A stretch of 64,000 nt of DNA, from contig NZ_CP116808.1 of the NCBI RefSeq assembly GCF_028464065.1, positions 2,187,501 to 2,251,500 on the forward strand, read 5' to 3'. The notes under the pieces were generated by a model that had not been told where the DNA came from, ran no database searches, and saw nothing but the letters and a program-made list of their open reading frames with translations. The DNA is from Saprospira sp. CCB-QB6 (GTDB taxonomy: Bacteria; Bacteroidota; Bacteroidia; Chitinophagales; Saprospiraceae). Of the stretch, positions 7,069 through 17,884 are shown one piece after another. The position numbers were made by a program, and so were the translations under genes. Positions within the stretch are counted from its first letter, which is position 1. Every line of letters begins with the position of its first letter.

Positions 7069-8838
7069 ATGTCTATCTACGCTCAACGCCTCGACCAATT
7101 TACTACTGCCCACAAACAGGCCCAACAACAGTTCAATCTGCTGAGTATTGCCCGCCTGATTACGGTGGGGCTCTTTATTGTTGCTGGCTATTATTATCTG
7201 GACAACCAAGAAAGTCTTTGGGCTTACTTGCTGCTAGCGAGTACGCTAGCCTTTTTTGCCTTACTTCGCCTACACGATAAGGTTAAAATTAAACGAGATC
7301 GTCTCAAGGAACTAACTCTTATCAATGAACAGGAATTGGCCCATACCCAAAATGGAGAGCTTCCCTTTGATGATGGTCAGGCCCTGGCCCCTCAAGATCA
7401 TCCCTATTCCCACGATCTAGATCTTTTTGGTCCCAATTCTCTCTATCAACTGCTCAACCGAACAGCTACCCCTATGGGCCAAGCCGCTCTCCAAAAAGAT
7501 CTATTAGAAGGGCTTGAGAAAACTGAAATCCTGGCCCGCCATGCCGCTATCGAAGAACTAAAAGAGGAACTAGATTGGCGACAAGAGTTTTTGGCCCAAG
7601 CCCGCCTCGCCCCAGAAGGTAGCCAAAGCCTTTATCCCGCTTTTGTGAGCTGGACCCAAAGAGAGGCCTCTTCAGTTCATCCGCTAGCCAATGCCCTCCG
7701 ATTCATTTTTCCCATCGGTTTCTTGCTTGCTCTTATTGCCTACGTATTTACTTTTAGCCTGCTCTGGGAACGCCTAGCAGAGGCTTTCTTTATTCTCAAT
7801 ATCATTCTGGTCCAACGCCACCTAAAAGCTATTCAAGCCGAAAGCCTACAACTGGACCGCCTACGGCCTACACTCCGCCAATACGGTATTCTCCTCCAAT
7901 TGTTCGAGAAGAAAACATGGCAATCGCCTCTGCTCCAAAATATGCAGGCCAATTTGCGCAAAAATGGCCCAGAAGCTGCCCAAGCCCTTAGCCAATTGGG
8001 CCGCCTGCTCGCTGGATTAGATAGTATTAGCAATCTTGTCGGCGCCCTGCTCTTTAACGGAATCGGCGCTTACCATCTCCACCTTTTGGCCCAACTCTAC
8101 AATTGGCGGAAAAAATACGCTAAGGAACTTAATGAATGGTTGTTGCTATTAGGCGAACTCGAAAGCCTGAATTCTTTGGCCAATCTGGCCTATAATCGAC
8201 CCGATTACCAGTTCCCCGAACTGCAAAATTCTCCCGATTTCTATTTTGAAGATCTCAAACATCCTCTGCTCCCTATCAAGCAGGCAGTAGGTAACGAACT
8301 CGACCTCCGCCAACAAAAGCTAATTATCCTCACGGGCTCCAATATGTCGGGCAAAAGTACTTTCCTCCGCGCTATGGGCCTCGCCATGGTGATGGCCCGC
8401 ATGGGCTCAGTGGTCGCCGCCAAAACTGCTCAATTACAAGCCCTGCCACTCTACCTGTCGATGCGCGTCAATGACTCACTCAGCGAAAATGCTTCCTACT
8501 TTTTTGCCGAGGTCAAACGTCTGCAAACTATCCTAGAAGCCCTAAAAAGAGAACCCCATTTTGTTCTCCTTGACGAAATTCTGCGCGGTACAAATTCCGA
8601 CGATAAACGCAACGGAACGCTAGGCGTGCTCCGAAAACTAGTGGAGTATAAGGCCGTTGGCGCCCTCGCCACACATGATCTTGAGGTCTGTGCCCTACAA
8701 GCCAATTATCCCAATTATCTCCTCAATGCCTGCTTTGAAGTCGAAATTCGTGAACAAGAACTCTATTTTGACTATAAACTAAGAAAGGGCATCTGCCAAA
8801 ATCAATCAGCTAGTTTCCTGATGCGGAAATATTTGTAG
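7069..8838 (+). CDS. Membrane-anchored MutS-family ATPase
   Basis: The C-terminal third is a MutS-type ATPase: Walker A TGSNMSGKST with Lys429, the Walker B region HFVLLDEIL and the following RGTNSDDK segment, where MutS proteins signal between subunits. The N-terminal mismatch-recognition domain of MutS is missing. Instead there are two hydrophobic segments near residues 28-68 and two more near 215-245, ahead of a helical lever-like region. At 589 residues it matches the MutS-related membrane proteins often seen in Bacteroidota. A role in mismatch repair is unlikely because the recognition domain is absent; DNA handling at the membrane is an inference. No operon partner. Confidence 0.85.
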   Translation: MSIYAQRLDQFTTAHKQAQQQFNLLSIARLITVGLFIVAGYYYLDNQESLWAYLLLASTLAFFALLRLHDKVKIKRDRLKELTLINEQELAHTQNGELPFDDGQALAPQDHPYSHDLDLFGPNSLYQLLNRTATPMGQAALQKDLLEGLEKTEILARHAAIEELKEELDWRQEFLAQARLAPEGSQSLYPAFVSWTQREASSVHPLANALRFIFPIGFLLALIAYVFTFSLLWERLAEAFFILNIILVQRHLKAIQAESLQLDRLRPTLRQYGILLQLFEKKTWQSPLLQNMQANLRKNGPEAAQALSQLGRLLAGLDSISNLVGALLFNGIGAYHLHLLAQLYNWRKKYAKELNEWLLLLGELESLNSLANLAYNRPDYQFPELQNSPDFYFEDLKHPLLPIKQAVGNELDLRQQKLIILTGSNMSGKSTFLRAMGLAMVMARMGSVVAAKTAQLQALPLYLSMRVNDSLSENASYFFAEVKRLQTILEALKREPHFVLLDEILRGTNSDDKRNGTLGVLRKLVEYKAVGALATHDLEVCALQANYPNYLLNACFEVEIREQELYFDYKLRKGICQNQSASFLMRKYL

Positions 8839-8860
8839 GCTGTTGTACCTATCTCTTTGG

Positions 8861-9050
8861 TCGTCGAACTGGCGCCCCTTCGGGCCTTGTTGTCGCAGCT
8901 CGCTGTTGTTTTGGGGCCTCCGCCTCGCTATGCTCGTCGGCGCTACGTTTCGCAGCTCGCAAGTCTGCTCGGCCCTGCGGCGGCTTTGCCGCCTTGGTCT
9001 GGCCTGCGGCCACTGCTGCACATCGCTAGGCCAGTCGCTTCGCTCCTCGC
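8861..9050 (-). repeat. GC-rich dispersed element, copy 4 (composite)
   Basis: Reverse copy with an added block at its left end (ttgttgtcgcagctcgctg followed by ttgttttggggcctcc), meaning that part of a second element is joined to a full one. The same added block occurs in copies 5 and 22. Confidence 0.82.
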
Positions 9051-9098
9051 AATGCGCCAAAATTGCCCTCCTCTTCATCCGTCTAAGAAAAGGGACCT

Positions 9099-10517
9099 AT
9101 GTACAAGAGTAAATTATTTGCCTTATATCGCTCTTTGGGAACTGCTCAACAGCAGCGACTAGGACGCTTTTTGTCTTCGCCTTACCACAACCAAAGAGAG
9201 GATGTTTTGGCCCTCTATGATTATTTGCAAACTTATGCAGACGAAACAGACCGCCAAGTATTACGCAAAGAAACGGTCTATGCTGTCCTTTTTGATGGCC
9301 CATATAAGGTGGCTAAAATGGACCATCTCATGTCTGTTTTCCTCCAACTAATTGAACGCTTTTTGTTGGTGGAACGCATCGAGCAAGAACCGCTAGAATC
9401 TCAAATCAAACTGAACCGCAGCTACTTAGAACTAGGCCTAGACAAACATTTTGAGCAAAGCTGGCGCAAGGCCAACCACCAAAGAGAAGAGTCTTCCCTT
9501 AGAGACAGCAATTATTATCGCTATGGCTATTATCTAGAATATCAACGCTATGAACATCTGACAAAAGCTCGACGGAATCAGGCCAAGAATCTCTTTAAAC
9601 TCAGCCAAAGCTTTGATACTTACTTTCTAGCCGAACGCTTTAAGCAAGCTTGTTTGATGTTGGCCCATGAGGCCGTCTATAAAGTAGAATACGACCGAAG
9701 TTTAGTTGAATTGCTGCGGCAATATGTGTTGCAACAACCTGAACTTTTAGCCCAAGATAGCCCCTTGGCCCTTTATTTTTATTGTTATGAGAGTCTGTTG
9801 CCACCTTATCCCGAAGCTAGCTTTCAGGATTTTAAACGGCTGTTGTTTGGCCCAGCCCAAGAGGCTTTACCCAAGGCTGAATTGCGAGACCTTTATTTAT
9901 TGGGCATCAACTATTGTATTCGACGGTCCAATTCTGGACAAAAACACTATCTCAAAGAGTTGCTCTATTTTTATAAGTCGGGCTTGCAAGAAGGGATTTT
10001 AATCCAAAATGGCCGTTTGCCTAGTAGCAGCTTTAAGAATATGGTCAAAGCAGCCCTAAAAAGCCGAGAATTTGATTGGGCCAAGGCCTTTATTGAGCAA
10101 TACCCAGCGTATTTAGACCCCAAGCAGCGTGCGCCTTATTTGCATTATGCCAAAGGCGAATACTATTATTATTTGGGCCAATATGAACAGGCGATGTTGG
10201 CCCTACAAGAAATAGAGTTTGGGGATATCTTCATGAACTTGAGCGCTCGCTTACTTTTGCTCAAAATGTATTATGAATTGGGTGAATTAGAGGCTTTAGA
10301 GGCCCAAATCAACAGCATGAAAATCTATTTGCAGCGCAAGGATCAGTTGGGCTATCATAGAGAGAATTACAATAATATCCTTTATTTCTGCCGTCGATTA
10401 TTGCAGTTGCCGCCTTATCCTAAGGAAAAAGAAAAGGCCGCCTTAGAGGCCGCCATTTTAAGTCGAGACCCATTAACGGAAAAAGATTGGTTGCTTCAGC
10501 AATTGGCCAAGAAATAG
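9099..10517 (+). CDS. Hypothetical helical-repeat protein
   Basis: A 472-residue soluble protein with no signal peptide and no family I can name. It is rich in Leu, Tyr, Gln and Glu, and is almost entirely helical in appearance. Segments such as YYYYLGQYEQAMLALQEIE and LLLLKMYYELGELEALEAQ resemble tetratricopeptide-type helix pairs, so a TPR-like solenoid is likely in the C-terminal half. Such proteins act as scaffolds, but no partner is visible: it sits alone between two composite dispersed elements. Real coding is supported by its length and by steady codon usage matching its neighbours. Confidence 0.75.
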   Translation: MYKSKLFALYRSLGTAQQQRLGRFLSSPYHNQREDVLALYDYLQTYADETDRQVLRKETVYAVLFDGPYKVAKMDHLMSVFLQLIERFLLVERIEQEPLESQIKLNRSYLELGLDKHFEQSWRKANHQREESSLRDSNYYRYGYYLEYQRYEHLTKARRNQAKNLFKLSQSFDTYFLAERFKQACLMLAHEAVYKVEYDRSLVELLRQYVLQQPELLAQDSPLALYFYCYESLLPPYPEASFQDFKRLLFGPAQEALPKAELRDLYLLGINYCIRRSNSGQKHYLKELLYFYKSGLQEGILIQNGRLPSSSFKNMVKAALKSREFDWAKAFIEQYPAYLDPKQRAPYLHYAKGEYYYYLGQYEQAMLALQEIEFGDIFMNLSARLLLLKMYYELGELEALEAQINSMKIYLQRKDQLGYHRENYNNILYFCRRLLQLPPYPKEKEKAALEAAILSRDPLTEKDWLLQQLAKK

Positions 10518-10531
10518 GGGAAGAGGCAGCA

Positions 10532-10760
10532 GGCCCGTTAGGGCCGCAGGCCTAGCGATGTGCAGCAGTGGCCCGCAGGGCCAGACCGAAGCCCGAAGGG
10601 CTGAAGGGCCGAGCAGACCTGCGAGCTGCGAAACGTAGCGCCTGCCGCAGGCAGGAGGCCCCAAAACAACAGCGAGCTGCGACAACAAGGCCTTTAGGCC
10701 GTCTTCGATGACCGAAGGGAATAAACGTAGTGCCACAGCTTTGCTGCGGAGGCCCCAAAA
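10532..10760 (+). repeat. GC-rich dispersed element, copy 5 (composite)
   Basis: Two partial elements in tandem: ggaggccccaaaa appears at about 10660 and again at the end. Between them is a block (ttcgatgaccgaaggg, ataaacgtagtgcc) that reappears in reverse in copy 22. Its terminal A run merges with the sdhB terminator. Confidence 0.85.
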
Positions 10761-10791
10761 AAAAGGTCAGCACCTTAGAAAGGCGCTGACC
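10757..10791 (-). terminator. Terminator of the sdhCAB operon
   Basis: Read on the minus strand: stem ggtcagc/gctgacc, 13-base loop, then eight T. The T run is supplied by the A-rich end of a dispersed element. Confidence 0.8.
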
Positions 10792-10818
10792 AGTATAAAT
10801 TGGGCCAGAAAAGGCGAA

Positions 10819-11592
<774 letters not shown>

Positions 11593-11631
11593 AATATATG
11601 GAGTTTAAATAGTCAATAGATGTGAAAAGAA

Positions 11632-13635
11632 TTACTTGTAGCTACGAGTTTTGAGCTCTACATTTTCGAAGGTGAGTTCTTCTTTGTGGAGTTCAGCTTC
11701 GCCGGGGCCTTTAAATTCCCAAGCGGCTACATAAGCATATTCTTTATCATTACGCTGAGCTTCTCCTTCTGGAGTAGCGTATTCATCGCGGAAGTGGCCA
11801 CCACAAGATTCTTGACGATCTAGGGCATCCATAATCATGACTTCGGCGAGTTCGAAGAAGTCGGCTACGCGTAAGGCTTTTTCGAGTTCGGGATTGTATT
11901 CGTTGGCAGAGCCGGGAACAAATACATTTTTCCAGAATTCATCGCGGAGTTTGCGCACCTTCTCCTTAGCGATTTTGAGGCCATCAGCATTACGAGCCAT
12001 ACCGCAGTATTCCCACATAATATCTACCCCTAGTTCGCGGTGGAAAGACTCTACAGAGCGGTCACCTTGGATGCTGAGTAGTTTATCGATGCGTTCCTTC
12101 ACCTCATTTTCTGCTTGGTCAAAAGCAGCTTGTTCGGGGCTAATCTTGGGCGTACGGATTTCGTTGGCCAAGAAAGTACCGATAGTGTAAGGAATTACGA
12201 AATAACCATCGGCTAGACCTTGCATCAAAGCAGAGGCTCCTAGGCGGTTAGCGCCATGGTCAGAGAAATTACATTCGCCCAAGGCAAAAAGGCCGGGGAT
12301 GGTCGTTTCTAGGTTATAATCTACCCAAAGTCCACCCATAGTATAGTGAATAGCGGGATAGATACGCATAGGCGTTTCGTAGGGATTTTCGCCAGTAATC
12401 TTCTCATACATTTCGAAGAGGTTACCGTATTTGGCAGAAATCACTTCTTTACCCCATTGGCGAATCTTTGCTTCAGAAGCATCGGGTTGGCCTTTAGAGA
12501 TGGCGACAGAGCGGCCATAGCGCATGGTGTTTGTAGAGAAGTCTAGGTAAACAGAGAGGCCAGTTGGTCCAACTCCACGTCCTTCATCACAAACATATTT
12601 AGCAGCTCTAGAGGCTACGTCACGGGGCACCAAGTTACCGAAGGCGGGGTAGATGCGCTCTAGGTAGTAATCGCGATCTTCTTCAGCTACATTTTCGGGC
12701 TTGATTTCTTTTTTGCGTAGTTTTTCTACCATAGCCATATCCTTGGGCACCCATACACGTCCGTCATTACGGAGTGATTCTGACATCAAAGTCAATTTAG
12801 ATTGATAGTCGCCAGAAACGGGAATACAAGTAGGGTGAATTTGGCAGTAGCAAGGGTTGGCAAAATAAGCGCCACGGCGGTGGGCTCTCCAAGCGGCAGA
12901 AACATTACAACCCATAGCGTTAGTAGATAGGTAGTAAACATTACCATATCCACCTGTACCCAGAACTACAGCATGAGCTGCATAGCGTTCAATTTTACCA
13001 TTGAGGAGGTTGCGAGCGATGATTCCGCGAGCTTTACCGTCTACGAGGACCAAATCGAGCATTTCGTGGCGGTTGTACATGGTCACGCTACCCAAAGAGA
13101 TTTGGCGAGAGAGGGCGCTATAAGCTCCCAACAAAAGCTGCTGACCAGTTTGGCCACGAGCGTAGAAGGTACGAGATACTTGCACCCCACCAAAAGAGCG
13201 GGTAGCGAGTTCTCCACCATATTCGCGAGCAAAGGGAACCCCTTGAGCCACACATTGGTCAATAATATCGGTAGATGCTTCAGCTAGTCGGTGCACATTG
13301 GCCTCTCTAGAGCGGTAGTCACCTCCTTTGATTGTATCATAGAAAAGGCGGTAAACACTATCTCCATCGTTGCGATAGTTTTTAGCCGCATTGATTCCAC
13401 CCTGAGCTGCAATAGAGTGTGCACGGCGGGGGCTATCATGAAAAGTGAAACAAGAAACATTATAACCTAATTCCCCTAGGGTAGCCGCTGCAGAGGCACC
13501 AGCCAAACCAGTACCTACTACGATTACGTCAATACGACGCTTGTTGTTAGGTGCTACGAGAGGCATAGTTGAACGATATTTAACCCATTTTTCGGCTAAG
13601 GGACCAGGAGGTACTTTAGAATCTAACTTTCTCAT
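11632..13635 (-). CDS. sdhA: Succinate dehydrogenase flavoprotein subunit
   Basis: The catalytic subunit oxidises succinate to fumarate (TCA cycle, complex II) with covalently bound FAD. The FAD-binding fold starts with [16 protein letters not shown] at about residue 40; the flavinylation histidine lies in [18 protein letters not shown]; active-site motifs include [15 protein letters not shown] and the [10 protein letters not shown] segment. Length (667 residues) fits the Bacillus-like or epsilon-type enzymes common in Bacteroidota, which pair with a single cytochrome b subunit. It lies between sdhC and sdhB in a three-gene operon read on the minus strand. Confidence 0.96.
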   Translation of the reverse strand: MRKLDSKVPPGPLAEKWVKYRSTMPLVAPNNKRRIDVIVVGTGLAGASAAATLGELGYNVSCFTFHDSPRRAHSIAAQGGINAAKNYRNDGDSVYRLFYDTIKGGDYRSREANVHRLAEASTDIIDQCVAQGVPFAREYGGELATRSFGGVQVSRTFYARGQTGQQLLLGAYSALSRQISLGSVTMYNRHEMLDLVLVDGKARGIIARNLLNGKIERYAAHAVVLGTGGYGNVYYLSTNAMGCNVSAAWRAHRRGAYFANPCYCQIHPTCIPVSGDYQSKLTLMSESLRNDGRVWVPKDMAMVEKLRKKEIKPENVAEEDRDYYLERIYPAFGNLVPRDVASRAAKYVCDEGRGVGPTGLSVYLDFSTNTMRYGRSVAISKGQPDASEAKIRQWGKEVISAKYGNLFEMYEKITGENPYETPMRIYPAIHYTMGGLWVDYNLETTIPGLFALGECNFSDHGANRLGASALMQGLADGYFVIPYTIGTFLANEIRTPKISPEQAAFDQAENEVKERIDKLLSIQGDRSVESFHRELGVDIMWEYCGMARNADGLKIAKEKVRKLRDEFWKNVFVPGSANEYNPELEKALRVADFFELAEVMIMDALDRQESCGGHFRDEYATPEGEAQRNDKEYAYVAAWEFKGPGEAELHKEELTFENVELKTRSYK

Positions 13636-13741
13636 AAGAGTATGATTATTTTTTTAAAGTCGAGTTTGAATGATGTTGGCGATTGCCAAACAGTTCATTG
13701 TTAGTAGTTTAACAATGAGGGGGTTAGATAGTTTGTGCTAT

Positions 13742-14416
13742 CTAGAGCATTTCCTTAATGTAGAAGAAGATTGGCATAGTCGCAAATCCAAGAGGAACCA
13801 AAATAGCAAAGGCAACTCCTACCGCTTTAATGACAGGGGTGTACTTTTTGTGGTTGAGTCCCAAAGTTTGGAAAGCAGACTGAAAGCCATGCAAAAGGTG
13901 AGCAGATAGAGCAAACAAGCCCAATAGGTAAACAATGACTACCCACTCTTGCTGAAATGCAAGTGATACCTCATAGTACAAATCACCCTCGCGAGTAAGG
14001 CCCGTAAACTTAGCCTTGAGCCAGAACTGCGCCATGTGCAACAACAAAAAGGCAAGGATCAATACGCCTAACCACATCATGTTGCGAGATGCAGCGCTAG
14101 CTTCCGTTTTGGCTTTTTCACTGCCCTTGTAACGGCTGCTACCACCAGCAGAATTACGGTTAGATACCCAGATGGCAATCCCCTGTACTGCATGCAGAAA
14201 AATGAAGAAATAAAGCCCCAATGATACTGTCTTAATCAGCGGATTGTGGGCCATAAACTCGGCATATTCGTTGAAACTATGACCGTCGGCATCAGCAAAC
14301 AGAGCCAGGTTACCAATCATATGCACCACCAAAAAGGTGCATAAAAAGAGACCGGTAAGACTCATGATGAGCTTTTTGCCCAAAGATGAAGTAAGAAATT
14401 TGACTACCCAATTCAT
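13742..14416 (-). CDS. sdhC: Succinate dehydrogenase cytochrome b subunit
   Basis: A 224-residue membrane anchor with five hydrophobic segments (about 14-35, 58-78, 108-130, 155-178, 198-218), the pattern of the single-subunit diheme cytochrome b of succinate:quinone reductases. Histidines suited to haem binding lie in VHMIGNL, FLHAVQG, LLHMAQF and LLHGFQS. It passes electrons to menaquinone, presumably. It is the first gene of sdhCAB; sdhA follows after 106 bases, enough for an extra regulatory site, though I see none. Confidence 0.92.
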   Translation of the reverse strand: MNWVVKFLTSSLGKKLIMSLTGLFLCTFLVVHMIGNLALFADADGHSFNEYAEFMAHNPLIKTVSLGLYFFIFLHAVQGIAIWVSNRNSAGGSSRYKGSEKAKTEASAASRNMMWLGVLILAFLLLHMAQFWLKAKFTGLTREGDLYYEVSLAFQQEWVVIVYLLGLFALSAHLLHGFQSAFQTLGLNHKKYTPVIKAVGVAFAILVPLGFATMPIFFYIKEML

Positions 14417-14890
14417 GTGTCAAGATTTTGGTTCGATAATGTGTTTTCGTTCTCAGAAGAAGATATTTCTCCCAATTTTGTCCGTTTTTCATCAAAAACA
14501 AAGCGGCGGAAAAATATTAAATTTTGTCCTCTTTCTTTCCTTTTTGCTCAAGATAGTTACAGAAAGGAGGGGCAAAAGGGCGCTCTTCCAAGTCAGATTT
14601 ATATCTAAATTACTATATCAAAACCCAAGAGCCCGCTTTTTGCTTAATTTAAGCCCCTTTTAGCCCTTATTTAGAATAATTTTAGATTTCTGTAAGCCCC
14701 CTTATTTCTCAAAAATAAGGGGGCTTATTAGGGCAGAAAGGTTGGCTTTTAACTGGAAAAAGCTATTTCAATGGCTCGTATAAGGTGTTTCCGTTAGAGG
14801 AAAGGTATTGGGATAGCTCGTATTAGCTATCTAGTGTTTAGCTGAGCATAAGTAGGGCTTGTCCCTAGCTGCAGGAAAGGTATAACAAAT
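14417..14890. other. Intergenic region between sdhC and ankyrin gene
   Basis: This AT-rich stretch separates divergent genes and should hold the sdhC promoter. The only clear structure is a long hairpin at 14692-14728 (14-bp arms, taagcccccttatt and its complement). Short open frames here have no protein-like composition. Confidence 0.5.
14692..14728. repeat. Long perfect hairpin
   Basis: Arms of 14 bp (taagcccccttatt / aataagggggctta) around a loop of about 8 bases. It lacks a proper T run on either side and lies upstream of divergent genes, so it is not an obvious terminator. Confidence 0.6.
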
Positions 14891-15048
14891 CCCTTATGGC
14901 CGAAGGGCCAATGGCCCAGCGCTGCGCAGCGGTGGCCGCAGGCCAGACCGAAGCCGCCAGAGGCGGCTGAAGGGCCGAGCGAATAGCGAGCCGCGGAGCA
15001 TAGCGGCGGCCGACCTAGCCGAAGGCTAGCTGGCCGCGGGCCCCAAAA
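14891..15048 (+). repeat. GC-rich dispersed element, copy 6
   Basis: Forward copy with internal hairpin ccgccagaggcgg and the third type of end module, a long hairpin (ctagccgaaggctag inside ggccg...cggcc) leading to gcgggccccaaaa. Copies 13, 16 and 20 use the same end type with other stem sequences. Confidence 0.85.
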
Positions 15049-15121
15049 CAGCTAACTACTTGCAAAAGATCAAATTGAGACAACTATTTGTAGGGCTGCT
15101 GCGTCTTTATAAAAAAGACCT

Positions 15122-16489
15122 ATGAGACCTACATTACTTTATTCTTTGATCTTTATTTTCCTCAGTTACTTAGGGGCGGCGCAAAGCTTTGAAAGCCCTG
15201 AGGAGTTGCTTTTTGCGGCTATCTTTGAACAAGATTTATCGAAGGTGGAGGCGGCCTTGGGCTTGGGGGCACAGGTAGACAGCCGCTATACTTATAGCCG
15301 GTATGCGGAGGATTGTTTTTATTGGACGCCTTTGATGGCGGCTTGTGCAATGGGGCAATTGGATATTGTGCGACTATTACAAGACAATGGGGCTAGCCTT
15401 TGGGCGCCCTTGGCTGAGGGCTGGTCGAATGCGGGCCCCTTGAGCCAAAAAGGGAGCCGCCCCTTGCATGTAGCGGCCGCTTATGGCAGTGTAGAAGTGG
15501 CTGAATTTTTATTGCAAAGAGGGGCTTTGGTTAATGCTGGCCCCAAGCATTATACGCCTTTATACTATGCTTTGCAGGCGCCAAAGTCTCAGCGTCAGGA
15601 CTTAATAGAGTTATTGATTGCTTATGGGGCAGATTATCGACAGCCAGGGATTTTGGCTGAGGCTATTGCGCAGGAAGAAATAGCTTGGGCGCAGAAATGG
15701 CTGCGCAAACAGGGGGCCGCCACTGCGGCTCGGCCCAATTGTGAGGGGGCTTGTACGCCTTTGGAATTGGCCATACAAAAGGAGGCAAATGTACTTTTGC
15801 CGCTTTTCAAGCAGCGAGGGGTAGCGCTAGTGGCTAGTCCTAGCGCAGCTTCTTTGTTAGAACAGGCCTTTTTGGCCCAAAATCTCTTTGCTTTTCAGTG
15901 GTTGTATCGCCAGGGCTTGCGACCTACCTCCGATTTGATCGAATTGGCCAAAAATAGCTCTTCAACCTGGCAAAAGATTTTGCAAAATGGGCAACTAGAG
16001 GATGAAGATCGGAAGTTTGTGCAATTGCTCAAAGATCCCATTTTTCAGGATATAGAACTGACCGAAAAACCTTTGCAAAATATGCAATGGCGAAGCTTGA
16101 GCGGGGGCTTTATCAGCCTTCAGCAGTTTAAGGGCGAATGGTTGCTGATTGTCCCTTGGGCCAGTTGGTGCGAAAGCTGCAAAGAGCAGCTGATTTCGAT
16201 CCATAAGCTACAGAAAAAGCAGAAACATTGGCGGGTATTGGTGCTTTCGCTAGACCCCAAACCCTATCCATTAGAAGACTTTATGAAGGCCGAAAAGCTT
16301 CCTTTTATTGCGGCCCATGATCCCGCGCTGAATAGTATTAAAGCTTGGAATTGGCGAGCGCCAGAGCTCATTTTGCTAGACCCTCAGGCTTGGCAGAGGA
16401 GCCGTTCTAAAAAAGCTTTGGATTGGCACAAAAAGCCCTTGAGCCGCTTTTTGCGCTTACAGAAAAAACGCTATCCCGCAACACCATAA
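15122..16489 (+). CDS. Exported ankyrin-repeat protein with thioredoxin-like domain
   Basis: An N-terminal signal peptide (MRPTLLYSLIFIFLSYLGAAQ) is followed by ankyrin repeats over about residues 25-200 (for example DIVRLLQDNGASLW, SRPLHVAAAYGSVEVAEFLLQRGALVNAG) and a degenerate repeat region to about 300. From about 315 there is a thioredoxin/AhpC-like fold with the redox motif WCESC (Cys350, Cys353). Ankyrin repeats bind proteins and thioredoxin domains handle disulfides, so a periplasmic protein that docks on a partner and acts on its thiols is a fair inference. I know of no standard name for this fusion. A terminator follows directly. Confidence 0.87.
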   Translation: MRPTLLYSLIFIFLSYLGAAQSFESPEELLFAAIFEQDLSKVEAALGLGAQVDSRYTYSRYAEDCFYWTPLMAACAMGQLDIVRLLQDNGASLWAPLAEGWSNAGPLSQKGSRPLHVAAAYGSVEVAEFLLQRGALVNAGPKHYTPLYYALQAPKSQRQDLIELLIAYGADYRQPGILAEAIAQEEIAWAQKWLRKQGAATAARPNCEGACTPLELAIQKEANVLLPLFKQRGVALVASPSAASLLEQAFLAQNLFAFQWLYRQGLRPTSDLIELAKNSSSTWQKILQNGQLEDEDRKFVQLLKDPIFQDIELTEKPLQNMQWRSLSGGFISLQQFKGEWLLIVPWASWCESCKEQLISIHKLQKKQKHWRVLVLSLDPKPYPLEDFMKAEKLPFIAAHDPALNSIKAWNWRAPELILLDPQAWQRSRSKKALDWHKKPLSRFLRLQKKRYPATP

Positions 16490-16522
16490 AAAAAGGGCGA
16501 CCGAAAACTGGTCGCCCTTTTT
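16490..16522. terminator. Bidirectional terminator, ankyrin gene and trpS
   Basis: Stem aaaaagggcgacc/ggtcgcccttttt, seven-base loop. The convergent genes on both sides can each use it. Confidence 0.88.
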
Positions 16523-16530
16523 AGTGGCTA

Positions 16531-17547
16531 TTAGAAGCGCACATTGCTCAAGCCCGCCAAATCTTTGACCTCCTTGATGCACTCTTGTGCGCGTTGGCGA
16601 ATTTCTTCAGAGCTCGCCTTAATTTGTTTCTTATACTCCTTTTTATTGCCCAATACTTCGGCCCGTTTTTCCTTGAATCCCGCAACTAATTGACCCAATG
16701 CCAACTTAGCGGCCTCTTTGAGATCCTTATAAGAAAGTTGTTGGTTGGGATCTTGGTAAACGGCCAATAATTGATCATGTACCTCGCCATGTCCAGCCGC
16801 CTTAATCAAAGTAAAGAGGTTTTCTACTCCAGGACTCATAATGCCTTGGGCCTGTTCTGCTCCCGTATCGGTTACGGCAGAACCCACTTTCTTCAAGAGG
16901 CGGGCCTCCTCTTCAAAAACACTGATGTAGTGTTTTTCGCCTAGGCTTTTGCTCATTTTTCGGTTGGGATCAGCCAAAGAGCGAATCTTGGGCGATTCGG
17001 TAAATAGAGGCTCGGGCAGCTCAAAAAACTCCTTGCCCACAGCTTGGTTAAAGCGAGTGGCAATGTTGCGCGTAAGCTCTAGATGTTGCTCCTGATCCTT
17101 GCCTACAGGCACATAATCGGCCCGATAAATCAGGATGTCGGCAGCTTGCAAAACGGGATAACTAAAGAGGGCGGCAGAGATGAAATTATCTTTTTGGCCT
17201 TCTTTCACCTGCTGGCTTTTATCCTTAAACTGCGTCATGCGGCTAAGCTCGCCATAAGAGCAAAAGCAGCTCAAAATCCAGCAAAGCTCGGCATGTTCAG
17301 GCACCAAAGACTGCAAAAAGAGATATTCTGGTTTTACGCCTAGGGCCAGAAGATTAAAAATCATGTTCCAGCTATTCTCCCGCAGTTTTTTAGTTTGATA
17401 GGGCATCGTCATGGCGTGATAGTCCACAACACCAAAGGTACAATCGTAATTTTCTTGTAGCCGCACCCAGTTTTGGACCGCCCCAAAGTAGTTGCCCAAA
17501 TGAAGGTCTCCAGTAGGTTGAATGGCAGATAGAACGCGTTTTTTCAT
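16531..17547 (-). CDS. trpS: Tryptophanyl-tRNA synthetase
   Basis: Charges tRNA-Trp with tryptophan. Class I synthetase signatures are present: HLGN at residues 16-19 (HIGH equivalent) in QPTGDLHLGNYFG and KMSKS in NRKMSKSLGEKH. I place the start at MKKRVLSAIQPTG, since that matches the usual N terminus; an in-frame ATG eight codons upstream is less likely. At 338 residues it has the normal bacterial length. It is transcribed alone and ends at a shared terminator with the convergent ankyrin-thioredoxin gene. The cognate tRNA-Trp lies far away at 63.15 kb. Confidence 0.95.
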   Translation of the reverse strand: MKKRVLSAIQPTGDLHLGNYFGAVQNWVRLQENYDCTFGVVDYHAMTMPYQTKKLRENSWNMIFNLLALGVKPEYLFLQSLVPEHAELCWILSCFCSYGELSRMTQFKDKSQQVKEGQKDNFISAALFSYPVLQAADILIYRADYVPVGKDQEQHLELTRNIATRFNQAVGKEFFELPEPLFTESPKIRSLADPNRKMSKSLGEKHYISVFEEEARLLKKVGSAVTDTGAEQAQGIMSPGVENLFTLIKAAGHGEVHDQLLAVYQDPNQQLSYKDLKEAAKLALGQLVAGFKEKRAEVLGNKKEYKKQIKASSEEIRQRAQECIKEVKDLAGLSNVRF

Positions 17548-17658
17548 CTTCTTAAAAGTTCTTGGACCCAAGGGCCCACATGGTTATAGTAAAGAATCAA
17601 AGTTAAAAATCTTTTGGCTTTTGGGGCCTTTGCTTGCTGCTTTTTTGTCTGCTGTTGA

Positions 17659-17815
17659 TTTTGGGGCTGCCCCTCGCCTATCGGCTCGGGTCGCTATGCT
17701 TCGCGGCTCGCTATTCGCTCGGCCCTGCGCCAGCAAGCTGGCTCGGTCTGGCCTGCGGCCACCGCTGCGCAGCGCTGGGCCTGCGGCGGCTTTGCCGCCT
17801 GTCCACCGCAAAATG
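17659..17815 (-). repeat. GC-rich dispersed element, copy 7
   Basis: Reverse copy with end module ttggggctgcccctcgcc, internal hairpin gccagcaagctggc and outer hairpin ggcggctttgccgcc. It lies between two minus-strand genes. Confidence 0.85.
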
Positions 17816-17821
17816 GACCAA

Positions 17822-17855
17822 ACAAAAAAAAACGCTCTACCTCCAGGGTAGAGCG
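17822..17855 (-). terminator. Terminator of the flavin reductase gene
   Basis: On the minus strand, stem cgctctacc/ggtagagcg with loop ctgga is followed by a long T run. Confidence 0.88.
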
Positions 17856-17884
17856 AACTAAAAAGGATGGATCCATAAAGGACC

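Noticed and set aside
14337-14663. Reading frame of 108 codons overlapping the start of sdhC
   Set aside because: It overlaps a certain gene on the other strand and its composition is not protein-like.
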